From: Microthyrium microscopicum
Lineage: Eukaryota; Ascomycota; Dothideomycetes; Microthyriales; Microthyriaceae
Direction of reading: 5' to 3'
Assembly (NCBI GenBank): GCA_010405405.1
Contig: MU004245.1
Location: 251,256-315,255 of the forward strand
DNA: 64,000 bases
Part shown: positions 46,632 through 57,336 of the stretch, in pieces
How positions within the stretch are numbered: the first letter of the stretch is position 1
How the letters are laid out: each line of letters starts with the position of its first letter
The notes under the pieces: model-generated
What the model was told of the DNA's origin: nothing
Databases searched by the model: none
Seen by the model: only the letters and a program-made list of their open reading frames with translations
Made by a program: the position numbers and the translations under genes

Positions 46632-49301
46632 ATGATAACTTTTAGGATATCCCAAGACTGGGATGGGGTAGACGGACCATGGTAGGTATAGGATTGTGGT
46701 GACGCAAGTGCAAAGTATGCTAACGTAACTCGATAGGTCCTCATTTGCCATCCAAGTTGGTGCGAACTCATCGCAAACCGTTCGCCTCCTTCCAGGCACC
46801 TCGCTCGCCGAAACATTCGTCATAGGACCATCAGGATGTCCTGCGGACTGGGGAAACATGACCTTTTCTCGTGGGAAGAAGTGCTCTGATTCACGCGGAA
46901 TGACATTCAAGACAATAGCTCAGCTAGGGACCATCTTCAAGGAACGTCATGGGTTCAGGACGAATGTCAGTGAATTTAGGGTTATGAAAGACTATGGCCT
47001 TGAGCCTATCGAGAGCATCTTGTGGATGGATGATGTTGGATTTGGATACAAGTCTGCGCAGGCATGGAACACACCAGTTGGATTGTTGAATGATGCTATG
47101 TTCACTTGGACTGGACAATTGGCGCTCGATCCTCGACCCACTAATTACACGTTCGTTAATGGCTTCAAAACTATGGAAAACTCAACAGAAAACATATCGG
47201 GAACGTCACAGGAAGCCAGTTTATTGCAGCAGATGAAGCAGACGGGCAGCATTGAAAGTTTGTCTTGGGGATATCATGCAGGATCATACTCCCGTATTTC
47301 TTTCTCCAACACACAGTTTTGGTAAATCGCTAATCGATTATAGACGATCCAGGAGGATCAATAGGATATGGTAGCCTTGTTTTGGGTGGCTACGATGCTA
47401 TGAGATTCAACCCAAGCAATGTAGAGTTTCCATTTCATCCAGATACCGAGCGTAAAATATCGGCAAAAGTACTCGATATCAGGCTATGGACGGGGGCTTC
47501 GATAAGTAAGACAGCATCGATTCTTAACTCTACAGGCAGCGGCCTTAATCAAGGCTCCTATACTACACATATCGACTCCAGTCGACCATATCTCTATTTG
47601 CCACCAGACGTTTGCGATCGGATATCGAGTCTTCTACAGCTAAGATGGGACTCTCAGAATCAGCAATACCTTATTGCGCCAGAGATCGACAAGCTCTTAA
47701 AATCACAGAATTGGACTCTGGCAATTGACCTCGCGCCACTCTCTTCGTCAGTTGAAAGAACGGTCACGGTCTCCCTGCCATATTCCTCTCTCGCCCTCAA
47801 TCTCGGATTTCCATACTTGAACGAATCGAGTATCTATTTCCCCATGAAGCCGGCAAGCAACCTTGATCAATACGTGTTGGGTCGAGCTTTTCTGCAAGAA
47901 GCATATCTCGTTGCAAATTACGAGCGAGACTCATTTTCCATCAATCCAATTTCCTGGGACAAGATGAAAGCTGGTGGACAGATCATCAAGCCAATATCTG
48001 CCAGCGCAAGCGTCTATCCAACGTATCTGATCAGCGACCGCAAGGCTACTCTCAGCACCACACAGGCCGTTGGTATTGGCGTCGGCATTGGCGCAATTCT
48101 CAGCATCTTTATATTGTTCTTCCTCTTCTGGAGACGGATAAAGAAGCGCGACGCTGAAGCTCGCGCAGATCAAGAACGGCAAAAAGACGACTCTGAACTC
48201 ATCGAAACAACAACCGTCGGTACTGAGTTGGGAAGCACCGAAATGAGCAATACTCTCCCCAGCACAACCACCGGAACACTCGACAGTCCAACACCTGTGG
48301 AAGCAGACGGCACACCTATCGAGTTCGCCGAACTTGACGACAAGGCCATCGTGGAGTTGCCTGACACCACCGGCATCCTCGCTGGCTACTACAAACCCAC
48401 CGAACTACCAGCCTCACCAGAATCTCCCGTCTTTGAACTCGACGGCACTCCTGCCAGATACGACACCAAAGCCAGCGTACAAACAACTAACAGTACCCAA
48501 TCCACCATCCTCAGCTTAGGCGCCATGGCTACCTCCAAACTCGCTCCACACTCTCGCGGCCTCGACCTCCCACCAGCCAGCGCAATTCCCAAAACACCGA
48601 TGGAATACTACGGCCGACGGGCCACAGAACCTACTACCTCTTCCGCAGCCAGAGTTCCATCCGCACCAACAGAACAGCGCGCATTTACATTCGCGGCCGC
48701 GGACATTAAGCGCTCACAAACATTCAATCCCGCTGCACTGTCAAGAAATCTTCCACCAGACAGCGCGATACCAAAAACACCCATGGAGTACTACTACGGC
48801 GCAGGTCTGCCCGAGCATATCCCTCCGCCAGCTAGTGCGATACCACAGACTCCAGTCGAATACTATGGCGGCAATCCGCCAGAGCGTCGGCGGCCAGCGA
48901 TGCCTATGACAGCGCAAACGGCACCTGAAGTTCCAACGTTCAACCACCCGAGTCCAGCACACCATCGAGGCACGAGTAGCGATAGTTTACAGGTTCCGGA
49001 AATAGACGAAGGATTTCTAGGCAGCGATATTAGGCCACTGAAGGCATCGCAAGCACCTGCGAGTCCGATACCACAAACACCGCTGGAGTTCTATGGGCGG
49101 GTGACGCGCAGGGGGGGAGCAGCTGAGCAGCGGCCGTGGGTAGGACGAGCGCCAAATGTGCCAGAGATCCAGTTCACCCCCGCGACACCGAAATCACCTG
49201 AGGTGCCGCCGTTACCGCCGAAGAATCCAAGGAGGGCAAGTAGTGAAGGTAGGGCAAGCAGCGAAGGGGGTGATTCGGCGAATAGAGCACATTGGGGATG
49301 A
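46632..49301 (+). CDS. membrane-anchored aspartic-protease-like protein
   Basis: Model: 46632-46681, 46737-47293 and 47344-49301, about 854 aa. The 5' end is unsure, since no signal peptide is reached. The fold is pepsin-like: DGPWSSFAIQVGANSQTVRL, the QTGSIESLSWGYHAGSYS area, GYGSLVLGGYDAMRF and IDSSRPYLYLPPDVCDRI. The usual first catalytic D-T-G is replaced by LLPGTS, while the second site keeps Asp in IDSS. It is therefore probably not an active protease of the normal kind. A membrane helix lies at about 442-463 (GIGVGIGAILSIFILFFLFW), followed by WRRIKKR. The 390-residue cytosolic tail carries four SAIPKTPMEYYG-like repeats. This membrane-bound fungal group has no known function; signalling or wall sensing is only a guess. 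Confidence 0.8.
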
Positions 49302-49500
49302 ATGATAATGATAGGAATGGAAGGGGGTTGTACTATATAATGTTAAGCCAAAGATTTTCACTAGCATGGCGAGAGGGAATTGGGATTGGTCAGATCAAAC
49401 ATCATTGATTTCTATCTGGGTGAATGCAGTTTTTGTGTAGCATCAAGGCTGAGTGAACAGCTTGAGCCCATATCAGATGTAGTTCCCCGAGAGAGATAAT

Positions 49501-50087
49501 CTACTCGTCATCCTCCTCGGCCTCGTCGTTCATGACGTTGTAGAAGCGGAGTTCGTAGACACCCTTGGAGGTAGAGACGACGCGGAGCCAGTCACGGAGT
49601 TGCTGCTTCTTGAGATACTTCTTGGTCCTAAAGAAACGTTAGCACACTGACTCCAGCGATTCTCCGCGAATTCAAACATACAAGTACTTGAGGTAGCGAC
49701 CAGAGAACTCCTGGTGAGCAATGACCTCGATGTTTCCGGAACCTTGCTGGCTGATGGCAATGGTATCGCCAAGGTTGCCAGTGCGGCCCTCTACCTTGAT
49801 GCGCTCGTGAAGGAATTTCTCGAAGGCGGAGAGATCGAAGATCTTGTCGTTGACGGGTTGAGAAGCATTGATGATGAACTGAGACATTATATTAGCATCC
49901 TCAATCTCCCAAAAATTGGTGTAAGAAGCTCTTACCTTCTTGGTGATTTTGGCGCCCTTTGGACCTTTCTTGGATGATTTCTGTTACCATGTACTTTAGC
50001 CTACTGTTCTCAAAGGTCAAGCGCTCAGCGCATGAAGCGCACGCTTGACGGACAGCAAAGCGGTGTACATACTGCGACGGGAGCCAT
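49501..50087 (-). CDS. RPL22: 60S ribosomal protein eL22
   Basis: Four exons: 50087-50073, 49980-49936, 49878-49682 and 49627-49501; 127 aa. The protein opens [40 protein letters not shown] and [20 protein letters not shown] follow, then [20 protein letters not shown] and the acidic end [13 protein letters not shown]. All are diagnostic of eL22, a structural protein near the exit side of the large subunit. The tiny 15-nt first exon holding the start codon is typical of fungal ribosomal protein genes, whose first introns often aid expression. Confidence 0.96.
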
Positions 50088-51189
50088 TTTGATGATTGAT
50101 GCGGACGCAAAGAAGTGGATATCCTGCGTTTCTGGAGATGGGGTGAATTACTGAAATCGATTGGGATGGAGTCAGTTAACAGTTTGGTGGGTTGAATTTT
50201 GGAGTTGCTCGCGAAATCTTGGCACCGGAGAAAAGTAAAGCCGAAGGCCTAGAGAGATGGCGCTTGTTTCGCTTGTCGCGCTTATCTTTCTATTCCATTC
50301 AACTTCATAACATTGCCTCCTTTTCAAGACATTGCCTCCTTTCAAGATCATGAAAGTTTGAAACTATTTGCGACTACGGCCACCACTTGCAAAAGCCTAG
50401 CTCCGACATGCTATGCTCACAGGGCCTCTGCAGAAAGCCACGGCTTGTACACCTCTTGTTCACTAACCAAACCTTCTCCACGCCTGAGGAAGGAACCCGT
50501 ACCTCGGAGGCAGTTGCGACCATGGAACAACTGTGTAACCAGCGTATAGACGCCGTGTTGGGTATTTTGGGCGATCAAAAACGGCGATAATTGATGTTGA
50601 GGTTGTGGAATATGTGAGTGCTTTGATTCAGTAGATTGTCTCTTTGACATCCAATGGACACTATGTGCTGTCTCCCGCTGGGTCGCTTGCAGAGCAAGTT
50701 TCTGTTCTTGAGGACTTGCATCCAAAAGAGCAGCCCAAGGTAACAGCTTGGTGAGGCAAGCTTTGCTCTCGATCACGGAATTGCTCTAGCTGAACACCAG
50801 TACCATATGCTGAGGTGCCAATGTCAGGTGCATATGGCACTACGCTGCCCAAGAAAAGCGATGAGGCGTAGCGAGAAGGACGGGACCATGAACAGGCACA
50901 GTTAGAAAAGCACTGTTTACATTGGTTGTTGTGAGCAGTTCAAGCGGCTTCAGTGTCAACGCCTGACGATCAGACACCGAACACTTTTCTCAGTGGAGGC
51001 CGCTAGGCTCCGGGATGGAGCTGCGACTTCATTCCATCCCGAGCTGGTTGGATAACTGTTGTCAAACAACCATCTGGACCACTCCATGGTCAAGCAGAGG
51101 GAGATCAACCTAGGTCAAAATGACGAACAATAACAATATATACTCTCGCCTGTTTACTCGCAGCGTTCATCAAGGCAATCATTCAGCAG
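50088..51189. other. intergenic, eL22 promoter side
   Basis: No supported gene. A perfect-looking short direct repeat (cattgcctccttttcaaga, then cattgcctcctttcaagat) lies at 50311-50348. The reverse frame at 50417-50776 shows no domain and is probably chance. The array of tandem units begins at the end of this stretch. Confidence 0.45.
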
Positions 51190-52815
51190 CAAGCCAATAG
51201 CTATGGCGCCTGAAGTCATCAAGATCTTCTTCTTCAATGTCTCGGTCAAGCCAAGGTCATCAACGAAAAAATTGTTTGCCTCAGCCAGAAGTAGTGCAAT
51301 ACTAGCCAGAGTGTAGGGCTCAAAAATTGCTGTACTAATACATTATACCCCCGAGGCAGGGAACCAGCGGGTGTATAGGAAAAAGAAGAAAAAGAGGAAG
51401 AGATGGAGAAATCAGGGCAGTTGCTCAGGCTTTATACCCCATCGCTAAGGGAGATAATCTTAGTCATCATGCATGAGAAAAGGCAAGAGCTCCGGAACTA
51501 GTCGTACCATAGTAAGTACCTTGAGATAATGAATGGTCTGACACCAGACAACCTGAGAAGCTGGCGAGAAGATCTTCTTCAATGTCTCGGTCAAGCCAAG
51601 GCCATCAATGAAAAAAGTGTTCGCCTCAGCCAGAGGCAGTGCAATACTGGCCAGACAGCGAGTCTCAAAAATTGGTCTTTATACATTAATACGAACTGGG
51701 CATTGGGCCAGCAGGGTATGGAAGAAAGAAGAAGAAGAGTTAAAGAATCTTGGGGAGATGCTCAGGCTTTATACCCTTGCCGAGGCGACTGTCTGACCTG
51801 TATGGCGAGGTAGTAACTCCCGAGCTTGCAGTACAATGGCAAGTGCATTGAGATAGCGAATGGTCTGACCTCAGACAACTTTGGAAGTTGGCGAGAAGTT
51901 CTCCTTCTTCAATGTCTTGGACAAGCCAAGCCATCAACGAAAAAGTGTTCGCCTTAGCCAGAGGTAGTGCAAGACTGGCGAGACAATGGGTTATAGGCAT
52001 AAAGTAGCAAGCTACCACTATGCGTTTTCCCCGTGTCCTAAAAAATTTGGAAAAGTCTTCCGCAACGCAAAAGGCTGTATGGGTGCTGAAGAAAAGAAGA
52101 AGAGTTGAGAAACTTGGGGGAATGCTCAGGCTTTATACCCTCCACCAAGCAAGCAATCTTAGTCATCTTACATGATGAGAGAGACAGTAGCTCCTAAGCT
52201 TGAAACCCATATGGCAAGTACATTAAGAGGACGATTGGTCTGACAGCATGCGATTTCAGAAAATGTTCTTCTTCTTCAATGTCTTGGTCAAGCCAAAGCC
52301 ATCAATGAAAAAAAGAGCGTTCGCCTTAGCTAGAGGTAGTGCAAGACTGGCCAGACAGTGGGTTCAAGACATGAGATGCGTTTTTCCCGAGTCCCAAAAA
52401 ATCCGTAGGATTAGATCCCACAGTTGTATGAAGAAGAAGAGGAAGAGTTAGAGGAACTGGGGATATGCTTAGGCTTTATACCTCTGCCAAACAGACAATA
52501 TTAGTGAGAGGCAGTTGCTCATGAGCTTGGAGTACTAATGGCAAGTACATTGGAGGATAGGTGGTTCGAGATCAGACAAGTTCATAAGAAGGTCCTTCTT
52601 CTTCAATGTCTCAGTCAAGCCAAGGTCATTAATGAAAAAGAGTATGTTCGCCTGAGCCAGAGGTAGTGCAATACTGGCTAGACACTGGGTCCAAGGCATA
52701 AAATGCGTTTTCCCCGAGTCCCAAAAAATCGGATAGTATTCAGCTGTACGTAGCAGCGCGGCGGTCAGAAGAAGAGGAAGAGTTTAGAAGCTCGGGGTAG
52801 ATCAGACTTTATAGC
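51190..52815 (-). repeat. tandem array of about five 330-365 bp units, each with TATA box and short ORF start
   Basis: On the minus strand each unit has a TATAAAG box followed by cctgagca-type sequence, then a CT-rich leader (ctcttcctcttcttcttc) and, about 110-150 bases on, a conserved coding-like block LASIALPLAEAN with LGLTETLKKK. TATA boxes sit at 51431-51436, 51768-51773, 52132-52137, 52475-52480 and 52808-52813, spacing 337, 364, 343 and 333. The last unit (51190-51436) merges into unique sequence. Third codon positions vary (GCC/GCT, CTG/CTA) while the peptide stays similar, which hints at past coding. Only two units keep an open ATG frame. It could be a family of tiny secreted-peptide genes or the remains of one duplicated gene start. 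I do not recognise it. Confidence 0.75.
52535..52699 (-). CDS. short ORF in array unit 1, 54 aa, possible secreted peptide
   Basis: An ATG 109 bases after the TATA box at 52808-52813 opens a frame starting MPWTQCLASIALPLAQANIL and ending in LQCTCH. The first 17 residues could be a weak signal peptide cut after AQA. It is the only unit with an intact frame of this exact form. The unit at 52000 keeps MPITHCLASLALPLAKAN but then moves to another frame, and the unit at 52371 meets a stop at its third codon. The frame is too short for a firm call. Confidence 0.3.
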   Translation of the reverse strand: MPWTQCLASIALPLAQANILFFINDLGLTETLKKKDLLMNLSDLEPPILQCTCH

Positions 52816-54324
52816 TCATTCAAGGAGAGAAGCTTACTCATCGAGTATGTTAAGAAGCAGTAACTCGCGGTATCTGAGGTGCAGATGGGAGGCGCATTGA
52901 TCGCGACGAACGAACAGACCATATCAGACGATTATACGTAATCAACAGCAAGAAAAAGGCGAGAGGTGGAAAGTGAGCATTCAGACAGCCATCGATCGCC
53001 GATGAACTCACGATATGGCGGAAACGTGAGCAGGAAGAGCATTCGGTAAGGGAGGAGCCTCTTTACATGGAGTTTCATATCGCCGGCCAGCAGACAACAT
53101 ACGATGAACAGAGGCAAATGGAAACTGCGAGTATTGGTGTTTCGGCAATCTTCTACGTGATATCGTAGAAGACCAAGCAAGATGCAACGGATGCTTTGAG
53201 GATGATTGGCTTTTCAAGATTTTTGGGCGGAAGGTGCAAACTCCTCTCTGACCATCAAGCCAGGCTTGCGGCAATTGCGTATTGTCGGGATTCGGGCTCT
53301 CTGCCATGTCGATGGAGAGGAACATTCCGATGTTCAGCATTTGTTCGTTCTGCACCTGCCCTAATGTTTTTGCCAACGTCAGAGTTCCTTATAATAGGAC
53401 ATTGCCAGTCATCGAAGCGGAAGCAGCATCTATGCTTTGATAAGAGTAGTGGCCAGTACATTCAAAAAGTACGACAGCATCAATCCAAGCTCTTGAGAAA
53501 ATAAATCTGAGTTGCAAGTACACTGGAGGTGACAATTCAAAATGTGGTTATAGCAGTCTGGAGCGATGCAGCTTTGTAGAGGCGGGATGCAATAGACAAT
53601 GTCTCTTCCTCAATCCATCGCGCAAGGCAATAGAATCAATGAAAAGAACAGAATGGAGAAAAGGTACTTTTCAAAGAAGTAGACAAAAATTCTCAGATGA
53701 TCACGAAGACCATTTGAAGTGTTGGTAAAACTGTGTAGTTTTCAATTAGCAAAAACAAGGGCTCAGACGAATCTTCACAGCCTATGTACTGCCCTTGCAC
53801 TGAGATGTGGGGAAGAGAGAGAAGGAGGAAGGGAAGCTGGGGAGCAGAGACTAAATACCCCCCAGATGGAAAGAGTGGTACGCTAAGGAGAATGTTGATG
53901 TTGCTTGCAGTGATGAAGATGCCTACTTGAACAGGAATAGCGCCGGTTAGGCTCGACGGTACCATCAGAACTTCAAATGCGGAGTATTGGTGAAATAAAA
54001 AGTAAGGTTGGTGTTCAATACTGGAACCGAAGAGTTACTCTAGAGTACTGAACCAAACTTGACATCTGAAGCCAAGACTGATGATAGAGTCTTAATGTGA
54101 ATTGCTTGTGTGCTCTGCTAATTGTCTCTGAGACGATGTTCGTAATATTCTCAATGTCCTAGATGGTACTCACATCATGGTTGGATATGACAGTTTAGTG
54201 TATGGAGAAACAGTTCCTGGATATGGAAAGGATGGTGTTATCAAGTCGGATTTGGGAGTCACCAAGAATTAGCATTATTGAATCTCAGCTCGAATTCCAC
54301 CTCTGAATCAACAGTGATGACATT
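52816..54324. other. accessory stretch with a diverged sixth array unit
   Basis: No supported gene. On the minus strand near 53851-53862 a TATA-like ggtatttag followed by ctccccagcttcccttcctc resembles the array's promoter block. Near 53525-53640 sequences similar to the end of the unit appear (gattctattgccttgcgcga, ccagtgtacttgc). Minus frames at 53008-53376 and 53693-53965 have no domain I can name. Confidence 0.35.
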
Positions 54325-56427
54325 TCAACTAAAATCGAGAAACAGTTCTTCTCCACCAAAACCTGTTTGAGGGGGTAGGAAATCTTCGAAATATCTCCAG
54401 GAAACATCATCTGTCTCAAATCCGTGAGGCTCTGGGTTAGCGCTCGGAGACATCAATTGCGGCTCGAATGGTCTTGTGTTTCGTGAATCTTCTTGATTTG
54501 CTTCGGATTCTCTGGCTCTCTTTCTTGTGTAGGAGTCTCCGGCGGCCGCCTTTCGATCTAATTCTTTCATGAGAAATGACAACAACTTTATTCCACGCGA
54601 AGCAATCATGCTCATAGGAAACCCAGAGAGATGATCTGAAGCTTCTATCGCAAGAGCTTTGTGATCATTATATTCTGGTTCCACTGTTTGACGATGGAAA
54701 GCGTCAAGACACAAGATTATAGCAGCAGCTACGACAAACGCTTGTTCGATCCACAAGACAGGTCCATGGGTATCTGATGCGGCTTGAGCTTCATTGATAA
54801 TCGTCTTCGAAGCCGCAATGCATGTCCTCCGCGTAAATGAAAACGTTGAATTGGTAAAAGAGGGGCCGAGGAATTTTCTATGAATCATAATGATCTTGTG
54901 GGCAGCACATAGGGCCAACATCCTCCGTGCCCAGGGAACAAAGATAGGCCAGCTCTCCGGTAATGGCGAGTGATTGGATAGAAAAGTAGGAAGCGAAGCC
55001 TTAACAAGTGCTCTCATCTTCTCATCATAGAGCAAAACCTGCTCGTACTTTGTGTACAGTGTATTTGAAGACGCCATTGCCTCTTGCAATTGAGGCATTA
55101 GCGCAGCAATATCATAGAGATAGTTACAATAGCTCGTCATCGTCGGTATTTGTAACGGTAGCTCCTGGGTGCTTGAATCATTACAATTTAAAGGCTTTGC
55201 TGTATCGAAGTGTTTGGGATTCAGAGTAAAACTCTCAGAAAATGGAATCGAAAACCAACTTTGAGTACAGAGTTGACACCAGATTCGGCGTCCAGTCTCT
55301 CTTTTTATTCTTCTTGCAGCTTCAACTTCCCCGTCGGCTGTTGGTTGTATGCTACCTTCAGCAGGACCGACCGAGCTTGCTTGCTCCTCGCCTAGTCTAT
55401 TCAGGCCCAGAGACTCAGCGATCCGATTCGCGGCTGAAAGTAAGACAGATTGCGTATTGGATTTTCCGATAGTGTGTGCAGATATCGTTAAGCTCGAAAG
55501 GGCCTGTACTGAGTATATCGTATGCTGTTCCATGTAATCGGATAGGTTTAAACAGGTGATGGTGGCATTGTACCACTGATTTGACAGCTTCAGTCTTTCT
55601 TCCAGTTGAAAGCCCCAGTGGTTTGCAGAATTGTCTGTTGCACAAGTGATTGCACCTGTGAGGAGAGAGAACAGGAGGGCCACCCACTGAAGATTGACGT
55701 CAAAATGCTTGACATTGCCTTGATATTTGGTATAAAAGTCATCCAACTCATTTTGGAAAACAACTGTATTGTAGGATCCATGATACCATACAAGGCAAAC
55801 ACTATGAAAGTCCACCAATTGGTAGACATGCTTCTTTGAGGGTAATAGGGTTTGAAGCATATCTAATTGCGGATCTTTGATGGACTTTGTGAGGAGCGGG
55901 AGCTGCAAACTTGATGTATTACTGACTATCGGGATATGCCTTCTAGGACCACTCTCATTTTCAGGAGAGTGATGGAACTCTTGATCTTTTTGGCGGCCCC
56001 AGGCGAGAAACTCCAAAATCGTGGCGGCATCGTCACCATGTGCTTGCTCTTGGATTACATGGTGAGCAGAAGCTGGTAGATCGATATCAGGTACTGGCTG
56101 TATTGACCCTGTTCTCCTCGAATGAGTGTTTCTCGAAGATTGGAGGCTTGAAATCAGGGAAGCTTCGGTGGGAGAAGGGGAATATTGCTCAGTCGGTTCG
56201 GTCGATTGGCCTGGATTTCTTGCTGCTGTGGGCGATAGGAATCTGATTGATTGTGCCTGTAGTTGGGCTTCCAATTCGGCATTCCGACTCAAAAGCTTCT
56301 GAACTTCATCAGGGAGCTTTCGGGAGCATGAGGACTGCTCTCCGCGCTTGGTACAGGGTCCGCAGGGCAGGTTGAGATCGCATTTGACTTTCCTCTGATG
56401 GCAACTGGAGCACGAAAGTCGTACCAT
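54325..56427 (-). CDS. Zn2Cys6 transcription factor, likely regulator of the adjacent cluster
   Basis: Single exon, 700 aa. The start at 56427 gives MVRLSCSSCHQRKVKCDLNL followed by PCGPCTKRGEQSSC, a full binuclear zinc cluster within 40 residues of the start; the frame upstream of this ATG is leader. A short coiled coil (VQKLLSRNAELEAQLQAQS, about 48-66) follows, a common dimer element. The middle homology region of fungal regulators runs about 165-560 (HVYQLVDFHSVCLVWYHGSY, SVLLSAANRIAESLGLNRL). The end is acidic/aromatic (ETDDVSWRYFEDFLPPQ), possibly an activation region. It is transcribed away from the 2-oxoglutarate oxygenase gene across a shared 909-base promoter, so it is the natural candidate for control of that gene set. 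Confidence 0.9.
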   Translation of the reverse strand: MVRLSCSSCHQRKVKCDLNLPCGPCTKRGEQSSCSRKLPDEVQKLLSRNAELEAQLQAQSIRFLSPTAARNPGQSTEPTEQYSPSPTEASLISSLQSSRNTHSRRTGSIQPVPDIDLPASAHHVIQEQAHGDDAATILEFLAWGRQKDQEFHHSPENESGPRRHIPIVSNTSSLQLPLLTKSIKDPQLDMLQTLLPSKKHVYQLVDFHSVCLVWYHGSYNTVVFQNELDDFYTKYQGNVKHFDVNLQWVALLFSLLTGAITCATDNSANHWGFQLEERLKLSNQWYNATITCLNLSDYMEQHTIYSVQALSSLTISAHTIGKSNTQSVLLSAANRIAESLGLNRLGEEQASSVGPAEGSIQPTADGEVEAARRIKRETGRRIWCQLCTQSWFSIPFSESFTLNPKHFDTAKPLNCNDSSTQELPLQIPTMTSYCNYLYDIAALMPQLQEAMASSNTLYTKYEQVLLYDEKMRALVKASLPTFLSNHSPLPESWPIFVPWARRMLALCAAHKIIMIHRKFLGPSFTNSTFSFTRRTCIAASKTIINEAQAASDTHGPVLWIEQAFVVAAAIILCLDAFHRQTVEPEYNDHKALAIEASDHLSGFPMSMIASRGIKLLSFLMKELDRKAAAGDSYTRKRARESEANQEDSRNTRPFEPQLMSPSANPEPHGFETDDVSWRYFEDFLPPQTGFGGEELFLDFS

Positions 56428-57336
56428 TGTTAATGAAAACCAGGTCCGATATGAAAGCCGCAAGAGCAAGGTGTCAAACGCGTGAACCGACGCGTTCCTG
56501 TGAATCGTGAGTCTGTGCTGTGCGCCACTTAAATGGAACACCGAGCTTACGGAGTCTGGTCTTTTGCCGAAGATTAATCTTGAAGCTTTTGTTCTGATTT
56601 CTCAAGCCGATTTCAGGCAGGCAATCTTGCGCTTAGAATGTCTTGAGGGTCGATGCCGCGCTGGAGTAGGAGCGCACTGGCCGAAGCAGCTTCGGCCAGG
56701 TCCGCTGGACTGCTGTCAGCTAGCGACGGCGATGAGAGACCCCACCGTCTACCTAGGTACCTAGTACGCAATATTGTTCATCCCTCCTATCTGTACTAAA
56801 TGCAGAGCTTAGAGCAATGCGCAGTGCTGGCTACCTATTGAAAGATCCAGACTGTGGCTTGACGTCTATCCGGTCTCTACGCGACCGCAAGAATCGCTTC
56901 ACCAAGCTGACATATACGGAGTAGGCGTATCAAGGCACAATCCTTTGATTTGGCCAGTCAACTTTCCTCATGGGATCACCGAGTTCGGAAGTTCTAGGCT
57001 GGACTGAGGTTATTATCAGAAGCATCTGCTCGGGTTGGCGAATTGGGAGATCTGGAAGCTTATCGCACCAGTAAACTTGAATTGGACCTGGTTCGGAGTT
57101 CCGAGCGACAACCTCGAGGGTGTACGGAACCCCGACAACTGGTTGTCAGGAATTCGCAGGATGATCTATCACTCTACCCAAATATACTAACTAAACTTAC
57201 CACGGTCACACCTACAGTATGTCTGAGTATAAGAAGGATAGGTAAGCTTGCAGAATGAACATTCCTCGCTCAACAAACTCAATCACATACTCATTACTCT
57301 TCCAGCTTATCACCAAACGAACTCTCAAAGCTTGTA
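56428..57336. promoter_or_regulatory. bidirectional promoter, Zn2Cys6 regulator / 2OG oxygenase
   Basis: The two starts are divergent and 909 bases apart. HGATAR-type GATA sites (either strand) occur at 56787-56792, 57013-57018, 57060-57065, 57166-57171 and 57307-57312. About 2.7 are expected by chance in DNA of even composition. Such sites bind nitrogen regulators of the AreA/NIT2 type, but site counts alone are weak evidence. Confidence 0.45.

Noticed and set aside
50417-50776. 119-codon frame on the minus strand upstream of the array
   Set aside because: No recognisable domain and a composition like random sequence.
53008-53376. 122-codon frame on the minus strand
   Set aside because: No domain, no signal peptide and no similarity to the array peptide; probably chance.
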